A stretch of DNA of 64,000 nucleotides from DATAXI01 sp963756185. Its GTDB lineage: Bacteria; Verrucomicrobiota; Verrucomicrobiia; Chthoniobacterales; Chthoniobacteraceae. The DNA is taken from the NCBI GenBank assembly GCA_963756185.1, contig CAVWMS010000006.1, positions 59,465 to 123,464 on the forward strand. The letters run 5' to 3'. The notes below the pieces were generated by a model. The model was not told the origin of the DNA. It was given only the letters and a program-made list of their open reading frames with translations, and did no database searches. Every line of letters starts with the position of its first letter. Position 1 is the stretch's first letter. This document shows positions 1 through 9,900 of this stretch, one piece after another. The translations under genes and the position numbers were made by a program.

Positions 1-12
1 GGAATTCTCAAC

Positions 13-420
13 ATGAGAGTCACTGAGTTTCCCACCCCTCCCTCGCAGGTTGACCATTCGCCGGAGCACGATGCCCCGGGCGATGGCACGACCTGCTACT
101 CAGTCACCATTTTCACCAACCGCTGGAAGGAAATGCGCGATTTTTACGTCGAAATTTTAAACGCCGAGGTGGTCAGCGAGCGCCCGGACCGCTATTGCGA
201 GATGCGGATCGGCGGCGTGCCGCTCTGCCTGCGCCGGTCCGAGTGCGGGGAGATGATGAGCTATTTTCACCTCTACCTCTCACTCAAGAATCGCGAGCCG
301 ATTCTCAACGAGCTGCGCAAGCGCGGCATCATCGTCACGAACGTGGGACCATATACAAATTTTCGCGACCCGGAGGGCCGCGTGATCAAAATCTCCGACA
401 GCAGCACGATCCTGGCCTGA
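13..420 (+). CDS. VOC-family (glyoxalase/dioxygenase-like) protein
   Basis: A 135-residue single-module protein. After about 30 polar residues it has the VOC pattern: a beta strand (CYSVTIFTN), an amphipathic helix (MRDFYVEILNAEVV), then strands ending in YTNFRDPEGRVIKISDS, the usual C-terminal metal-site strand of the fold. VOC proteins bind a metal and act as isomerases, dioxygenases or resistance proteins; the substrate cannot be told from sequence. The first ATG lies 12 bases from the window edge, so an earlier start is possible, but the family length fits this one. The next gene is convergent. Confidence 0.7.
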   Translation: MRVTEFPTPPSQVDHSPEHDAPGDGTTCYSVTIFTNRWKEMRDFYVEILNAEVVSERPDRYCEMRIGGVPLCLRRSECGEMMSYFHLYLSLKNREPILNELRKRGIIVTNVGPYTNFRDPEGRVIKISDSSTILA

Positions 421-497
421 GGGAACCGTTACCACAGAACGGCCAAAGCCCCGGCGCCCACCCCGGCCCGTCGCTTTGGCCGTTGAGGCGCGCGCGG

Positions 498-1227
498 TCA
501 GTCGTCGAGTCCCAATCTCCGGATCACGCCATCAACGTCGGCCAGGTCGTCGAACACAAAATCCGCGCCGGCCTTCTCGAGCTGCTCCCTGGAATACCTT
601 CCCGTGGCCACGCCGACCGCGACCGCGCCGATGGCCTTCGCGCAATTCACGTCGTGCGGAGTATCACCGATGATATGGATGTCGCGCGCGTGAAATTCCG
701 CGCCGTGGGCCTCGCGGGCACGGTCGCGTGCGAAAGCGCCGAGTTTGTTGCGGTCGTGGGAATCGTCGGCAAAGGCGCCGAAGGAGAAAAGCTCGAGGAC
801 GCCGTAGCGCCCGAGCTTCAGTTCCGCCCCGCGGCGCAGGTTGCCGGTGAGCAGGCCCATCGCCACATGGGGCCGGCGCGCAAGCGCGTGAAGGATGGCG
901 GGAAACCCCGGCAGCAGCCGCCCGTGGGTGCGCGCCAGTTCCGGCCTCGAGGAAGTGCAGGTAGCTGTCGAGGAGCTTGCGGACATTTTCCTCGCCCGGC
1001 TCGATGCCGTGCGCCTCGAAAATGCGATGGGCGATCCAGACATCGGTCTTGCCCGCGATCTCGATGTTGACGAGGTCATCCTGCCTGCCGAACCGGTCGC
1101 GCAAGGCGAGGATGAGCGCCTTCTCGCCCGCGCCGCCGGAATGCAAAATCGTCTGATCGATATCGAAGAGGACGAGTTTGGTCTTCAACGGCCTTGCGTC
1201 CGGTTGTGTTGCTCCGCGAAACGCCAA
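498..1227 (-). CDS. HAD-family phosphatase (phosphoglycolate-phosphatase-like), frameshifted
   Basis: The N-terminal part carries the HAD nucleophile motif I (LVLFDIDQT) and the cap region (FEAHGIEPGEENVRKLLDSY). The C-terminal part carries GLLTGN (motif II) and HIIGDTPHDVNCAKA (motif III/IV acidic residues). The two parts are in different frames and join near 940-955, where the sequence reads CACTTCCTCGAGGCCGGAACTGG; one G fewer restores HFLEAELARTHGR. With that correction it is a complete protein of about 240 residues. It follows infC by 16 bases on the same strand, so co-transcription is likely. The single extra G looks like a sequencing or assembly error, though a fresh mutation cannot be excluded. 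Confidence 0.75.
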
Positions 1228-1243
1228 TCGACGATCCGCCCTC

Positions 1244-1804
1244 CTACTCGTCCTCTTGCGCCAGCAGCTCGTGTTCTTCCATCGGCAGGAAGCGCCGTTT
1301 GCGCTTTATCGCGGGGAGCGGCGCGAGCGTCATGCTGATGCTCTTGCCGACCAGCTTCGGTTCCATTTCGACGTGGGCCATGCCGGCGAGGTCGCTTTTC
1401 ACCCGTGTCATCAGCGCCATGCCGAGTTCCTGGTGCGCCATTTCACGCCCGCGGAACTGGAGGTGAATCTTCAGTTTGTAACCCTTGTCGAGAAATTCCT
1501 CCGAGCGCCGGACCTTTGTCTGGTAGTCGTGGTCGTCGATGTTGACGCGGAACTTGATCTCCTTGAGTTTGCCCGCCGCGTTTTTCTTTTCCTTGTCCTG
1601 CTTGGAAAGCTCGTAGCGGTATTTGCCGAAATCCACGATGCGGCAAACAGGCGGTACCGCATTTGGCGCCACCTCCACGAGATTCAGGCCCAAGCTCTGT
1701 GCCTTCCGCAATGCATCCGGCAGCTTCATCACTCCAAGCTGCTCATTTGTGGCCCCCAGGATGACGCGCACCTCGCGCGCCCGGATACGGCCATCAACTC
1801 GAAT
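1244..1804 (-). CDS. infC: Translation initiation factor IF-3
   Basis: IF-3 binds the 30S subunit, prevents early 50S joining and proofreads the start codon. The N domain (ILGATNEQLGVMKLPDALRKA, then LNLVEVAPNAVPPVCRIVDFGKYRYE) and the C domain (KEIKFRVNIDDHDYQTK, ending in MTLAPLP) are complete. The only GTG (1771) would delete the conserved GRIRAREVRV start of the protein. The open frame runs back to a stop at 1853-1855 without any ATG or GTG. The best start is ATT at 1802-1804, giving IRVDGRIRAREVRV. infC is the classic gene with an AUU start, used for autoregulation by IF-3 itself. No Shine-Dalgarno sequence is obvious, and an ATC at 1819 is an alternative. rpmI and rplT, often downstream, are absent. 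Confidence 0.93.
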   Translation of the reverse strand: MRVDGRIRAREVRVILGATNEQLGVMKLPDALRKAQSLGLNLVEVAPNAVPPVCRIVDFGKYRYELSKQDKEKKNAAGKLKEIKFRVNIDDHDYQTKVRRSEEFLDKGYKLKIHLQFRGREMAHQELGMALMTRVKSDLAGMAHVEMEPKLVGKSISMTLAPLPAIKRKRRFLPMEEHELLAQEDE

Positions 1805-2069
1805 CTGGTGTGTTTGGATAAACGGTGGTCTTTTGCGCCGCGCCCGCCGGAGTCAACGGAGGCAGCCGGTTTCTTCTGCGTTCAGGTTTTTCCGCCTCGA
1901 TGCGCCCCGGTATTCCCGGCGCACACCACTCCATTTCATCGCCGCGCCGGCGGAGCGCGGTGACGAGCGTCCCAACATTCGGTACGCAAGCAGCCATCTA
2001 GGTCAGTTTTGCCGCGCCCGCAAGGGGAATCTTGCCGGAACCGGCCCCGGTGCAGGAATTGAGGAGGGC

Positions 2070-2276
2070 TCAAGGCGAACCGGATTCGATGGGCGAGGCG
2101 GCGCCCGCGGGAGCCGGGGTGCCAAAGGATGTCGACCTGAACTGCAGGACCGGCGGCGGGGTTGCAGGTGTGGCGGGCGTGGACTCCTGCGGCGAGGGAC
2201 GAAAGAAGAACCAATAGATTACGGCCAAGTCCAGAATGGCCACGGCGATCAAGATAAGGATTTGGTAACGCTTCAC
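2070..2276 (-). CDS. Small single-pass membrane protein, proline-rich tail
   Basis: A GTG start at 2276 gives 68 residues: a basic tip (VKRYQ), one strongly hydrophobic segment (ILILIAVAILDLAVIYWFFF), then a Pro/Ala/Ser/Thr-rich tail (PSPQESTPATPATPPPV). A GGAAG ribosome-binding-like sequence lies just upstream. The longer in-frame ATG at 2366 adds about 30 residues of no family character. It is probably a small anchored envelope protein; I recognise no family. The 265 bases between it and infC (1805-2069) show no convincing gene. Confidence 0.5.
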   Translation of the reverse strand: MKRYQILILIAVAILDLAVIYWFFFRPSPQESTPATPATPPPVLQFRSTSFGTPAPAGAASPIESGSP

Positions 2277-2396
2277 ACGCGGGGCTTCCGAGAATGAGTG
2301 AAAAACGCGGAATGCGGAATCGAAAATTCCGGCATTGGCAAAGAGGGCATAAGCGAGAGTAAGCAAACAGAGAGGAGGCGTCGCTTGTTAATTTAC

Positions 2397-2408
2397 CGTA
2401 GTTCTACG
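2397..2408. promoter_or_regulatory. Short palindrome CGTAG-TT-CTACG, possible operator
   Basis: A 12-base element with perfect 5-base arms lies in the otherwise empty 300-base stretch (2277-2577) between the divergent small membrane gene and the chemotaxis remnants. The neighbourhood is AT-rich compared with the coding DNA. It could be an operator for a LuxR/NarL-type regulator; this is inference from symmetry only. Nothing else was seen in the gap. Confidence 0.2.
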
Positions 2409-2577
2409 TATTGCTAAAAGCTAGTACATTTGATTATTCTATCGGTTCGTGAGCGACCTTCACAAAGCGAGCGTTGGGCGAAAGCAGGTTGATGGATGAA
2501 GAGCCGCGTTTCCACGTTCGTTTTCTCACGCCCACTGTCACCGAGCGCCATCGCCGCGCGCCGAGCCGAAGATTTGC

Positions 2578-2931
2578 ATGGATTCCCCCCGTCGATTAGT
2601 CGCGTTCTGCCTGGATGACCGGCGTTACGCGCTGCATCTCTCCGCCCCGGAACGCGTGGTCCCGGTGACGGAAGTAACTGCATTGCCACAAGCGAGTTGT
2701 CGGCGTGGCGCGAGATTGGAAAGGAGGCTGTCAAGGCCGCGCGGCTCCCATCGCCCGATGTCATAACGATGGACGTCCACATGCCCAAGATAGACGGTTA
2801 CGAGGCGACGCGCAGAATCATGGGAACATGCCCGGCGCCGATCGTCATTGTAAGTGGAAGCACGAGCGTGGAGACGCAAGCGCCGATTCGGAGCGCATCG
2901 CCGCGGCGGTGGCGACCCTTTTGACAAAACG
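2578..2931 (+). pseudogene. Remnants of a CheW gene and a CheB-like receiver
   Basis: From 2578 the frame reads like the start of CheW (RRLVAFCLDDRRYALHLSA, then ERVVPVTEVTALPQA) and stops resembling it after about 40 residues. From about 2692, in other frames, comes a receiver fragment (VVGVARD, then EAVKAARLPSPDVITMDVHM, PKIDGYEATRRIM, PIVIVSGSTS) that looks like the first half of CheB, whose phospho-acceptor Asp sits in the same TMDVHMP context. A third short piece (ERIAAAVATLLTKR) ends next to the kinase start. No CheW or CheB fold could form. This is the debris of a chemosensory operon upstream of the histidine kinase. Confidence 0.6.
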
Positions 2932-5310
2932 ATGAAACCGGAAACTGCCACGAAAGGCGTCGAAATCCTCATTGTCGAGGAGAGCCCGACGCAGGCGGAG
3001 AAACTGAAGATCATCCTCGAGCAGCACGGCTACGCGCTTACCACGGTGCGGAATGGGCGCGAGGCGCTGGCGGCAATCGTGCGGCAGGCGCCGATGCTGG
3101 TCATCAGCGACGTGATGATGCCCGAGATGAACGGCTACGAGATGTGCCATGCGATCAAGCACGACGATAAAACGAAAAACATACCGGTCATCCTGCTGAC
3201 TTCCCTCAGCGATCCCTCGGACGTGGTGAAGGGCCTCGAGTCGGGCGCGGACAGTTTCATCTTCAAGCCGTACGACGACCAGTACCTGCTCGCGCGCGTG
3301 GCCTACACGCTGGCGAACCAGGATTTGCGGGCAAGCGAGTATCCGCAAACGGGCGTCGAGATATTCTTCGCGAACAGGAAGTTCTTCATCACATCCGACC
3401 GCCTGCAAATCCTGAACCTGCTGCTCTCGACTTATGAGGCGGCGGTGCAAAAGAACCAGGAACTTACAGCGGCGCAGGATGAATTGCGGCAACTGAATGA
3501 GAACCTCGATGCCAAGGTGCGGGAGCACACGGCGGCGCTCGAGATGGAAATTGCCGAGCGCAAACAAATCGAGGTCAAGCTTCACGCGCAATTGGGCCGG
3601 CGGAATTTGCTGCACCAGATTACGCGCGCCATCGGCGAGCGGCTGGATATCCGAAGCATATTCCAGGTGGTGATCCGCAGCCTCGAGGACAACTTGCAGG
3701 TCGATTTCGCGTCCATCTCCCTGTATGACGCGCAAGCAAACGCGCTCACCGTCAGCAACGTGGGCGTCCGTTCGAGAATGTTTACGGAGGGGCTCGGCAT
3801 GGCGGAGCAGGCGCGCATCGAGATCGATCAAAACGGCCTGGGCCGCTGCGTGCGCGGCCATTTGGTTTACGAGCCGGACATCGACGGCTCGGAATTTCCG
3901 TTTCCGCAAAGGCTTTCCCGATGCGGCCTGCGCTCGCTGGTGGCGGCGCCCTTGCTGGTCGAGAGCATGGTGTTCGGCGTGCTCGTCACCGCGCGGCGCG
4001 AACCAAACGCCTTCAGCAGCGGCGAGTGCGAGTTTCTGCGGCAATTGAGCGAGCACGTGGCGCTGGCGGCCCACCAAACGCAACTTTATAACTCATTGCA
4101 GCAGGCTTATGATGACTCGCATCGCACGCAGCAGGCGGTGATGCAGCAGGAGCGGCTGCGCTCGCTGGGGCAGATGGCCAGCGGCATCGCGCATGACATC
4201 AATAACGCGATCTCTCCCATCTCCCTCTACACCGAGTCGCTGCTCGAAAGGGAGCCGAATATCAGCGAGCGCGGGCGCGAGTATCTGCGCACCATCCAGC
4301 AGGCGATCGACGACGTGGCCGCGACGGTGGCGCGGATGCGCGAGTTTTACCGGCAACGCGAGCCGCAGATGGCGCTCGCGTCGGTCGATGTAAGCAAACT
4401 GGTCCGGCAGGTCATCGATTTGACGCGCGCCAGTTGGAAGGATTTGCCGCAGGAACGGGGCATTGTCATTGAATTCCAGGCGAATCTCGCGCCCGACCTT
4501 CCGCGGATCATGGGCGTCGAGAGCGAGATCCGCGACGCGCTGACCAACCTGGTGCTCAACGCCCTGGATGCCATGCCGAAGGGCGGCACGCTGACCATGC
4601 GCACCTGCGTGGTATCGATGCCCGGTAGTGCGTGCGAGGATCACCGCTACGTCTGCGCGGCGGTGGCGGATACCGGCGTGGGCATGGACGAAGATATCCG
4701 GCGGCGCTGCCTCGATCCATTTTTTACCACGAAAGGCGAGCGCGGCACGGGGCTGGGCCTCGCGATGGTTTATGGCATGGTCGAACGTCACGGCGGGGAA
4801 ATCGATATCGATAGCGCGCCGGGGCGCGGCACCATCATGTCGCTGATGTTCCCGGTTTCCGATGCCGCCGCGGTCATGACGGGCCGCGCGGCGAATCCAT
4901 CCACGTTGACCCAACGCCTGCGGATACTCATCGTCGATGACGATCCGCTCCTCATCCGGTCGCTGCGCGATGCGCTGGAAGGCGACAACCATTTTGTCAT
5001 TGCCGCCGACGGCGGCGAGGCCGGCATCACCGCGTTTCTCGGGGCGCGGCAGGCGGGCAAGGAGTTTGCCGTGGTCATTACCGATTTGGGAATGCCGCGC
5101 GTCGACGGGCGCAAGGTCGCCGCCGCGGTGAAGGCCGCGAGCCCCGCGACGCCTGTAATTTTACTTACCGGGTGGGGCAAGCGCCTGATCGAGGAGAACG
5201 ATACTCCAGCCCACGTGGACCGAGTGCTGAGCAAGCCGCCGAAGTTGCGCGAGTTGCGCGAGGCGCTCGCGACGCTGATGGCAAGTCCGGATCAGCGCTC
5301 ATCTGCGTAA
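2932..5310 (+). CDS. Hybrid histidine kinase, REC-GAF-HisKA-HATPase-REC
   Basis: 792 residues from ATG 2932; the longer frame starting at 2854 adds only debris of the preceding pseudogene. Order: receiver (about 10-130, acceptor Asp in VISDVMMPEMNG), coiled coil (about 165-220), GAF (about 230-385), dimerisation/phospho-acceptor domain (LGQMASGIAHDINNAISP, His about 425), HATPase with N box (NLVLNALDAMP), G1 (DTGVGM) and G2 (GTGLGLAMVYG), then a C-terminal receiver (VVITDLGMPRVDG, about 670-785). The HDxxN phospho-acceptor box is of the type seen in PAS/GAF-linked soluble kinases. No membrane segment is seen, so it is probably cytoplasmic. It sits 15 bases before a second kinase and was once linked to CheW/CheB genes. 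Confidence 0.88.
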   Translation: MKPETATKGVEILIVEESPTQAEKLKIILEQHGYALTTVRNGREALAAIVRQAPMLVISDVMMPEMNGYEMCHAIKHDDKTKNIPVILLTSLSDPSDVVKGLESGADSFIFKPYDDQYLLARVAYTLANQDLRASEYPQTGVEIFFANRKFFITSDRLQILNLLLSTYEAAVQKNQELTAAQDELRQLNENLDAKVREHTAALEMEIAERKQIEVKLHAQLGRRNLLHQITRAIGERLDIRSIFQVVIRSLEDNLQVDFASISLYDAQANALTVSNVGVRSRMFTEGLGMAEQARIEIDQNGLGRCVRGHLVYEPDIDGSEFPFPQRLSRCGLRSLVAAPLLVESMVFGVLVTARREPNAFSSGECEFLRQLSEHVALAAHQTQLYNSLQQAYDDSHRTQQAVMQQERLRSLGQMASGIAHDINNAISPISLYTESLLEREPNISERGREYLRTIQQAIDDVAATVARMREFYRQREPQMALASVDVSKLVRQVIDLTRASWKDLPQERGIVIEFQANLAPDLPRIMGVESEIRDALTNLVLNALDAMPKGGTLTMRTCVVSMPGSACEDHRYVCAAVADTGVGMDEDIRRRCLDPFFTTKGERGTGLGLAMVYGMVERHGGEIDIDSAPGRGTIMSLMFPVSDAAAVMTGRAANPSTLTQRLRILIVDDDPLLIRSLRDALEGDNHFVIAADGGEAGITAFLGARQAGKEFAVVITDLGMPRVDGRKVAAAVKAASPATPVILLTGWGKRLIEENDTPAHVDRVLSKPPKLRELREALATLMASPDQRSSA

Positions 5311-5325
5311 ACTAGTTAGGGTCAA

Positions 5326-6534
5326 ATGCCTCCCGCCGCAAGATTGCTGATTGTCGATGACGAAACGGCCCAGATGAAGGCGCTGTGCAACACGTTGCAG
5401 GATCACAATTATGTGACCGCGGGTTTTTCGACGCCGGAAGCGGGCCTGGCGGCGCTGCGGGAGCAGGAATTCGATTTGATTCTCTCTGACCTGATGATGC
5501 CCGGAATGGATGGAATCAGCTTGTTGCGCGAGGCGCGCAAGATCGAGCCGGAGCTGGTGGGCATCATCATGACCGGCGAGGGCACCATCGGCACCGCGGT
5601 CGAGGCGATGCAGGCCGGCGCGTTTGATTACATCCTCAAGCCTTTCAGACTCAGCGTCGTCCTGCCGGCGCTCTCCCGCGCGCTGGATATGCGGCGGCTG
5701 CGCCAGCGCAACGCGCAACTTCAAAAACGGGTGCGGAAACGTTCCGCCGAACTGGCGCGCGCGAACGGAGACCTGCGCGAGGCGAGCCGGCATAAGTCCG
5801 AATTTCTGGCGAACATGAGCCACGAGTTGCGGACGCCGCTCAATTCGATCATTGGTTTCACCGAATTCATCATCGATGGCAAATCCGGGCCGCTCAATGA
5901 GAAGCAGAAATCGCAGCTCGAGATGGTTCACAGTTCCGGCACTCATCTTTTGAATCTTATCAATGACCTGCTCGACTTATCGAAGATCGAAGCCGGCAAG
6001 GCCGAGGTATCGAAGGATTGGTTCTCGCTTGCATCGGTGGTCGAGCAGGTGCTGCGCACGGTCATGCCGATGGCTGCGCGCAAGAACCTCTCGCTGGAAC
6101 GGAAACTGGATATTCCCGAGCGCATTTACTCCGATCGAAGGATGGTATTTCAGATCCTGCTCAACCTGGTGAACAACGCGTTGAAATTTACCGAGCACGG
6201 TGGAGTGACCATTCGCGGCTCGGTTGCGGGCGGCGAGTTACGGATGACCGTGGCTGATACGGGGATCGGCATGAAACCGGAAAGCGTGATGAAGCTCTTC
6301 GAGGCGTTCCGCCAGGTCGATTCCTCGGCCAACCGGCGGCATGAAGGCACCGGCCTGGGCCTCTACCTGTGCAAGCGCCTGCTCACGCTGCTGGGCGGCG
6401 ACATTTCGGTGGAAAGCGAGCTGGGCAAAGGCTCCCGGTTCACGTTTACGCTACCCATCGGCCAACCGGCTGGCGCGGCGACCGAAAGCGGCATCGCCGA
6501 GAAGGAGCATGCGGCGCAATCGGGGCTCAAATGA
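5326..6534 (+). CDS. Receiver-histidine kinase (REC-HisKA-HATPase)
   Basis: 402 residues. N-terminal receiver with RLLIVDDE and acceptor Asp in LILSDLMMPGMDG, conserved Thr/Lys region FDYILKPF. A coiled linker follows, then a phospho-acceptor box (FLANMSHELRTPLNSIIGFT) and HATPase boxes (NLVNNALKFTEHGG; VADTGIGM; GTGLGLYLCKRLL). The C-terminus after TFTLPIG is a short Ala/Gly/Glu tail. It begins 15 bases after the hybrid kinase and very probably shares its transcript; the C-terminal receiver of the first kinase and the N-terminal receiver here suggest a phosphorelay. No DNA-binding output domain is encoded nearby, so the final output is unknown. Confidence 0.88.
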   Translation: MPPAARLLIVDDETAQMKALCNTLQDHNYVTAGFSTPEAGLAALREQEFDLILSDLMMPGMDGISLLREARKIEPELVGIIMTGEGTIGTAVEAMQAGAFDYILKPFRLSVVLPALSRALDMRRLRQRNAQLQKRVRKRSAELARANGDLREASRHKSEFLANMSHELRTPLNSIIGFTEFIIDGKSGPLNEKQKSQLEMVHSSGTHLLNLINDLLDLSKIEAGKAEVSKDWFSLASVVEQVLRTVMPMAARKNLSLERKLDIPERIYSDRRMVFQILLNLVNNALKFTEHGGVTIRGSVAGGELRMTVADTGIGMKPESVMKLFEAFRQVDSSANRRHEGTGLGLYLCKRLLTLLGGDISVESELGKGSRFTFTLPIGQPAGAATESGIAEKEHAAQSGLK

Positions 6535-6636
6535 CGGCGCAGGCCGGCCCGGAGAATGGTCGCGCGAGGACTGTGGGATTTGGGCTTGCGCGGTGGGTGG
6601 CGAACCGGGATATTGCGCGGCTCTCGCAGGCAGAAA

Positions 6637-6709
6637 GACCCTATCGTCCAGTGGCCTAGGACACCGCCCTTTCACGGCGGTAACACGGGTTCGAATCCCG
6701 TTAGGGTCG
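6637..6709 (+). tRNA. tRNA-Glu (anticodon TTC)
   Basis: Cloverleaf read directly: acceptor GACCCTA pairs with TAGGGTC (6702-6708), anticodon arm CCGCC-CTTTCAC-GGCGG with anticodon TTC, T arm CGGGTTCGAATCCCG, discriminator G. The 3' CCA is not encoded. It lies about 100 bases downstream of the kinase stop. Confidence 0.95.
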
Positions 6710-6781
6710 CACCGTCGGGTGCGACCCGCCCGGAAACTACGCCGGAGGCGCTCGAAGGATGGTGGATGGGGCCGCGGCCAC

Positions 6782-6931
6782 AATCCCGTTAGGGTCGGCA
6801 GCGCTGGCTGGCGATTCGCGAAGCGAAATTCGACGCAGTTCAACTGCCCACCGCGCGTCGCGGTCAACAAAGCGCGCGGAGCGCCCATCTGGCAGGATCA
6901 TGGCGCCGTGGGATCAATCCCGTTGGGTTCG
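6782..6931 (+). repeat. Two partial copies of the tRNA-Glu 3' end
   Basis: Bases 6782-6797 repeat the last 16 bases of the tRNA (AATCCCGTTAGGGTCG) exactly. Bases 6916-6931 repeat them with two mismatches (AATCCCGTTGGGTTCG). tRNA 3' ends are standard attB targets of tyrosine recombinases, and such spaced copies are typical of att-site scars left after element loss. No integrase gene is visible in the window. The rest of 6710-6948 has no gene I can support. Confidence 0.55.
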
Positions 6932-6948
6932 TATTTCAACAGCCTAAG

Positions 6949-9900
6949 TTAGACGCCTGAACGGCGGCGGATCCTGCGGAAGCCGATGAGCATGCCGAGG
7001 CCGCCCAGGAGCATGCCCCATGTTCCGGGCTCGGGGATGACGGTGAGGGTCAATTCAGTGGGGGTGTAGGTCGCGTAGAAGGTATTTGGTCCGTCATCGA
7101 CCTGGGCGCCCTGGGCGAGGTCGCCAAATTCGCCCGACAGGCCGGACGGGGCGAGGATGACGGGGATGACCATGCCGCCGTTGAGGGTGCCGACGCCGGA
7201 GGCGATGTCTTGGAATGTGAATTGCGCGCTGCTGTTGAGGCTGACGGCGGCCGCGATCAACTCGGAGGCTCCGCTGCCGGCGCCTCCGCCGGTGCTGTTG
7301 ATATCGAATATGAAATCGGCGTCTTCCATGAGGGAGACAGAGCTGCCGGTGGTCAATGTGCCGACGGCTCCGACTGCTCCGGGCTCGAGAATGGCGGTGT
7401 CCGGGCTATTGATTCCATTGCCAATGGTGACAGGCATGGCGATGTAGCCGGTGCCTTCCAATGCGGCGTCGGTGACTGTGACGCTGGAGGAGCCATTGAG
7501 GGAGCCGGTCACATCCAGCGTGCCCTTTGTAACGGAGGTGGATCCGGTATAGGTGGCGATCCCGGCGATTTTGGTGAGTCCGGCGCCGGCGGTGGTCAAT
7601 GCGTAGCCGTTGCCGCCATCGCCGATGCTGCCGCTGAGGGTCAGCGTGCCGGTGTCCGTGGAGATGGTGGTATTGGCGCCGAGGGTGATCGGGCCCGAGT
7701 AACTGTTATTTCCGCTTACGCTCTCGAGCGCTCCAGTGGAACCGGCTGCGCCGACGCCGCCGATGGTGAGCGGCAGGCCGCCGCCCACGATTCCTCCCTG
7801 GACCTGAGCGGTCGCGCCGTTATCCGCCGTAATGGCGCTGCTGGTGCCAAAGGCGGCGCCGTTTTCGTAATCGACGATGCCTTCCTCGATGATCGTGGCG
7901 CCGGTGAAGCTGTCGGCCCCATTGAGCGTGATGGTCCCGAGGCCGGTCGTGATCAATTCGTAACCGTTGCCGCCGTCGCCGATAATTCCATCGAGGATAA
8001 GATCGCCGGAATTGGAGGAGATGGTGGAATTGGCGGTCATGGTGATGGCGCCGAGGTAGCTGTTAGTGCCACTTACACTCTCGAGGGCGCCGGTGGCACC
8101 CTGGCCTGCAGCTCCGTTGCCGGCGATGAGCATCAATTGACTGCCACCGGAAATGCCGCCCTGCACCTGGGCAGTAGCGTTCACCTCGACCGTGATGGCG
8201 CTGGAGACGCCAAAGGCGGTGCCGTTCTGGTAGTTGATAATGCCACCCTGGACGGTTGTGGGCCCGCTGAAGGTATCGGAGCCGGTCAGGACCAGGCTGC
8301 CGCTGACGACTTTGAGGGCGGTCTTCTGCGTACCGGCGGCGAGGATATCTTGAATAAGGCCGCCGAAGGTGCTGGAGACTCCCAGCGATCCGGCGAAGGT
8401 GAGCGTGCCGCTCGACGCCGTGCTGCTGTTGCCGATCACGCTGATGCCGGTGCCGGAATTGACAAGGCCGCCCACGGTTTGATTGAAGCCGTTGAGGTCG
8501 AGGGTGCCAGGTGCGCCTGCGACCAGGGCGCCCGCGCTCGCTCCGCTGTAACCCAAGGTCAAGGTGCCGGAGGTAGGCAAAGCATTGTTGGCTCCCAATT
8601 GCAGAGTGCCCTGATCGACCATCGTTCCCCCGCCGTAATTGTTGCCCGTATTGGTCAGGAGCAATGTCTGGCCGCCTGTCTTTAGCAATGTGTACCCGCT
8701 CCCGCTATCAGTAATCGCGCCGCTGATTGTGGTGGGCGCGCCAACGTCGAGCAAAATCGTGGAACCCAGGGTCACGGAACCCAAAATGGAGGTGGTGCCA
8801 TCGATACGCAGCGTACCTTCGGGCGCCCCGCCGTCGCCGGCCCACTGGGTGCCGGAGAGAACCCAGCTGCCGTTGAAAATGGCATTGTCGCCGGTGTTGT
8901 CGATGAAGTACTGGCCGCCGGCCTGAACCGTGATGGTCGATGCATTGGAAAACTCGTCCGAGCCGGAATAACCGGTCACGTCGGCGGAAACCTGCAATCT
9001 GGCGTTGGGTCCGATGGTAAGCGAGCCGGTGAAGCCGGCGTTGCTGCCGTCAAACTTGATCGAGTAATCGGCGCTCCCCAGCGGGAGGGTGAGCGAGCCG
9101 TCGCCGCTGATGCCATTGAGGAAGCCATTTGCGGGACTGCCGTTGAAATCGAAGGTGAGAAGGCCGTTGTCGGTTACCTGGCTGGCAGAGCCGGGGACGG
9201 TGGCACCGCCAAGTTGCGCGGTTGCGTTGGATCCGTTGCCGACCTCGATGGCGGCCCCGGGATTGATGATCGTGGCGCCGGAATAGGCATTCGCTCCAAG
9301 CAATTGCAGCGTGCCCGATCCCAACACGGTGAGCGAATTGGTGCCGCTGATGACTCCGCCGACGGCCAATACGGCCCCTGGGTCGAGGATGGTAATGCCC
9401 GTGTTGGCCGCGAGCGTGGCCGGGCCGGCGCCGAGGTTCAAATTGTTCGAGCCAATGAAGGTAAAGTTCCCATTCCAGTTTAGAGAAGGATTGCCGGTCA
9501 TGGTCACCGGGCCTCCGCTGGTATTGTCGACGGTACCGCTGGTGAACGTCACGAGGCCCGAGCCGATCGCTCCGTTGGCGTTGAGGAGCAACGTGCCGCT
9601 GGTGAGGGTCGTGGGGCCGGTGTAGCTGTTTGACTGTGAGAGGGTGACCGTGTTGTCGACGACGGCGAGACCCGCGGTTCCGCCTAACCCGTCAGTCGTG
9701 GGCTCATTGAAGATGGCGCCGGCGGGGATGGTGAGGATATTCTGGTTGATCGCGCCGGCGTTTGCGAGGGTGATGGTGCCGCCACTATTGACGGTGACGG
9801 GCGTATTGCCGAGAGCGCCGGTGATGTTCAACGTGGTGCCGTTGTTGACGGTGGTGGCGCCGGTGTAAGTGCTGGTGCCGCCCAATGTGAGCGTTCCCCC

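Noticed and set aside
2845..4992. Minus-strand frames of 412 and 299 codons opposite the hybrid kinase
   Set aside because: No family likeness; the kinase boxes are all on the plus strand.
7210..8685. Long plus-strand open frame (491 codons) opposite the PEP-CTERM giant
   Set aside because: Gly/Asp/Ala-only composition is the antisense of GTC/GGC/ACC-rich beta repeats; no domain, no start signal. The minus-strand reading has signal peptide, repeats and PEP-CTERM tail.
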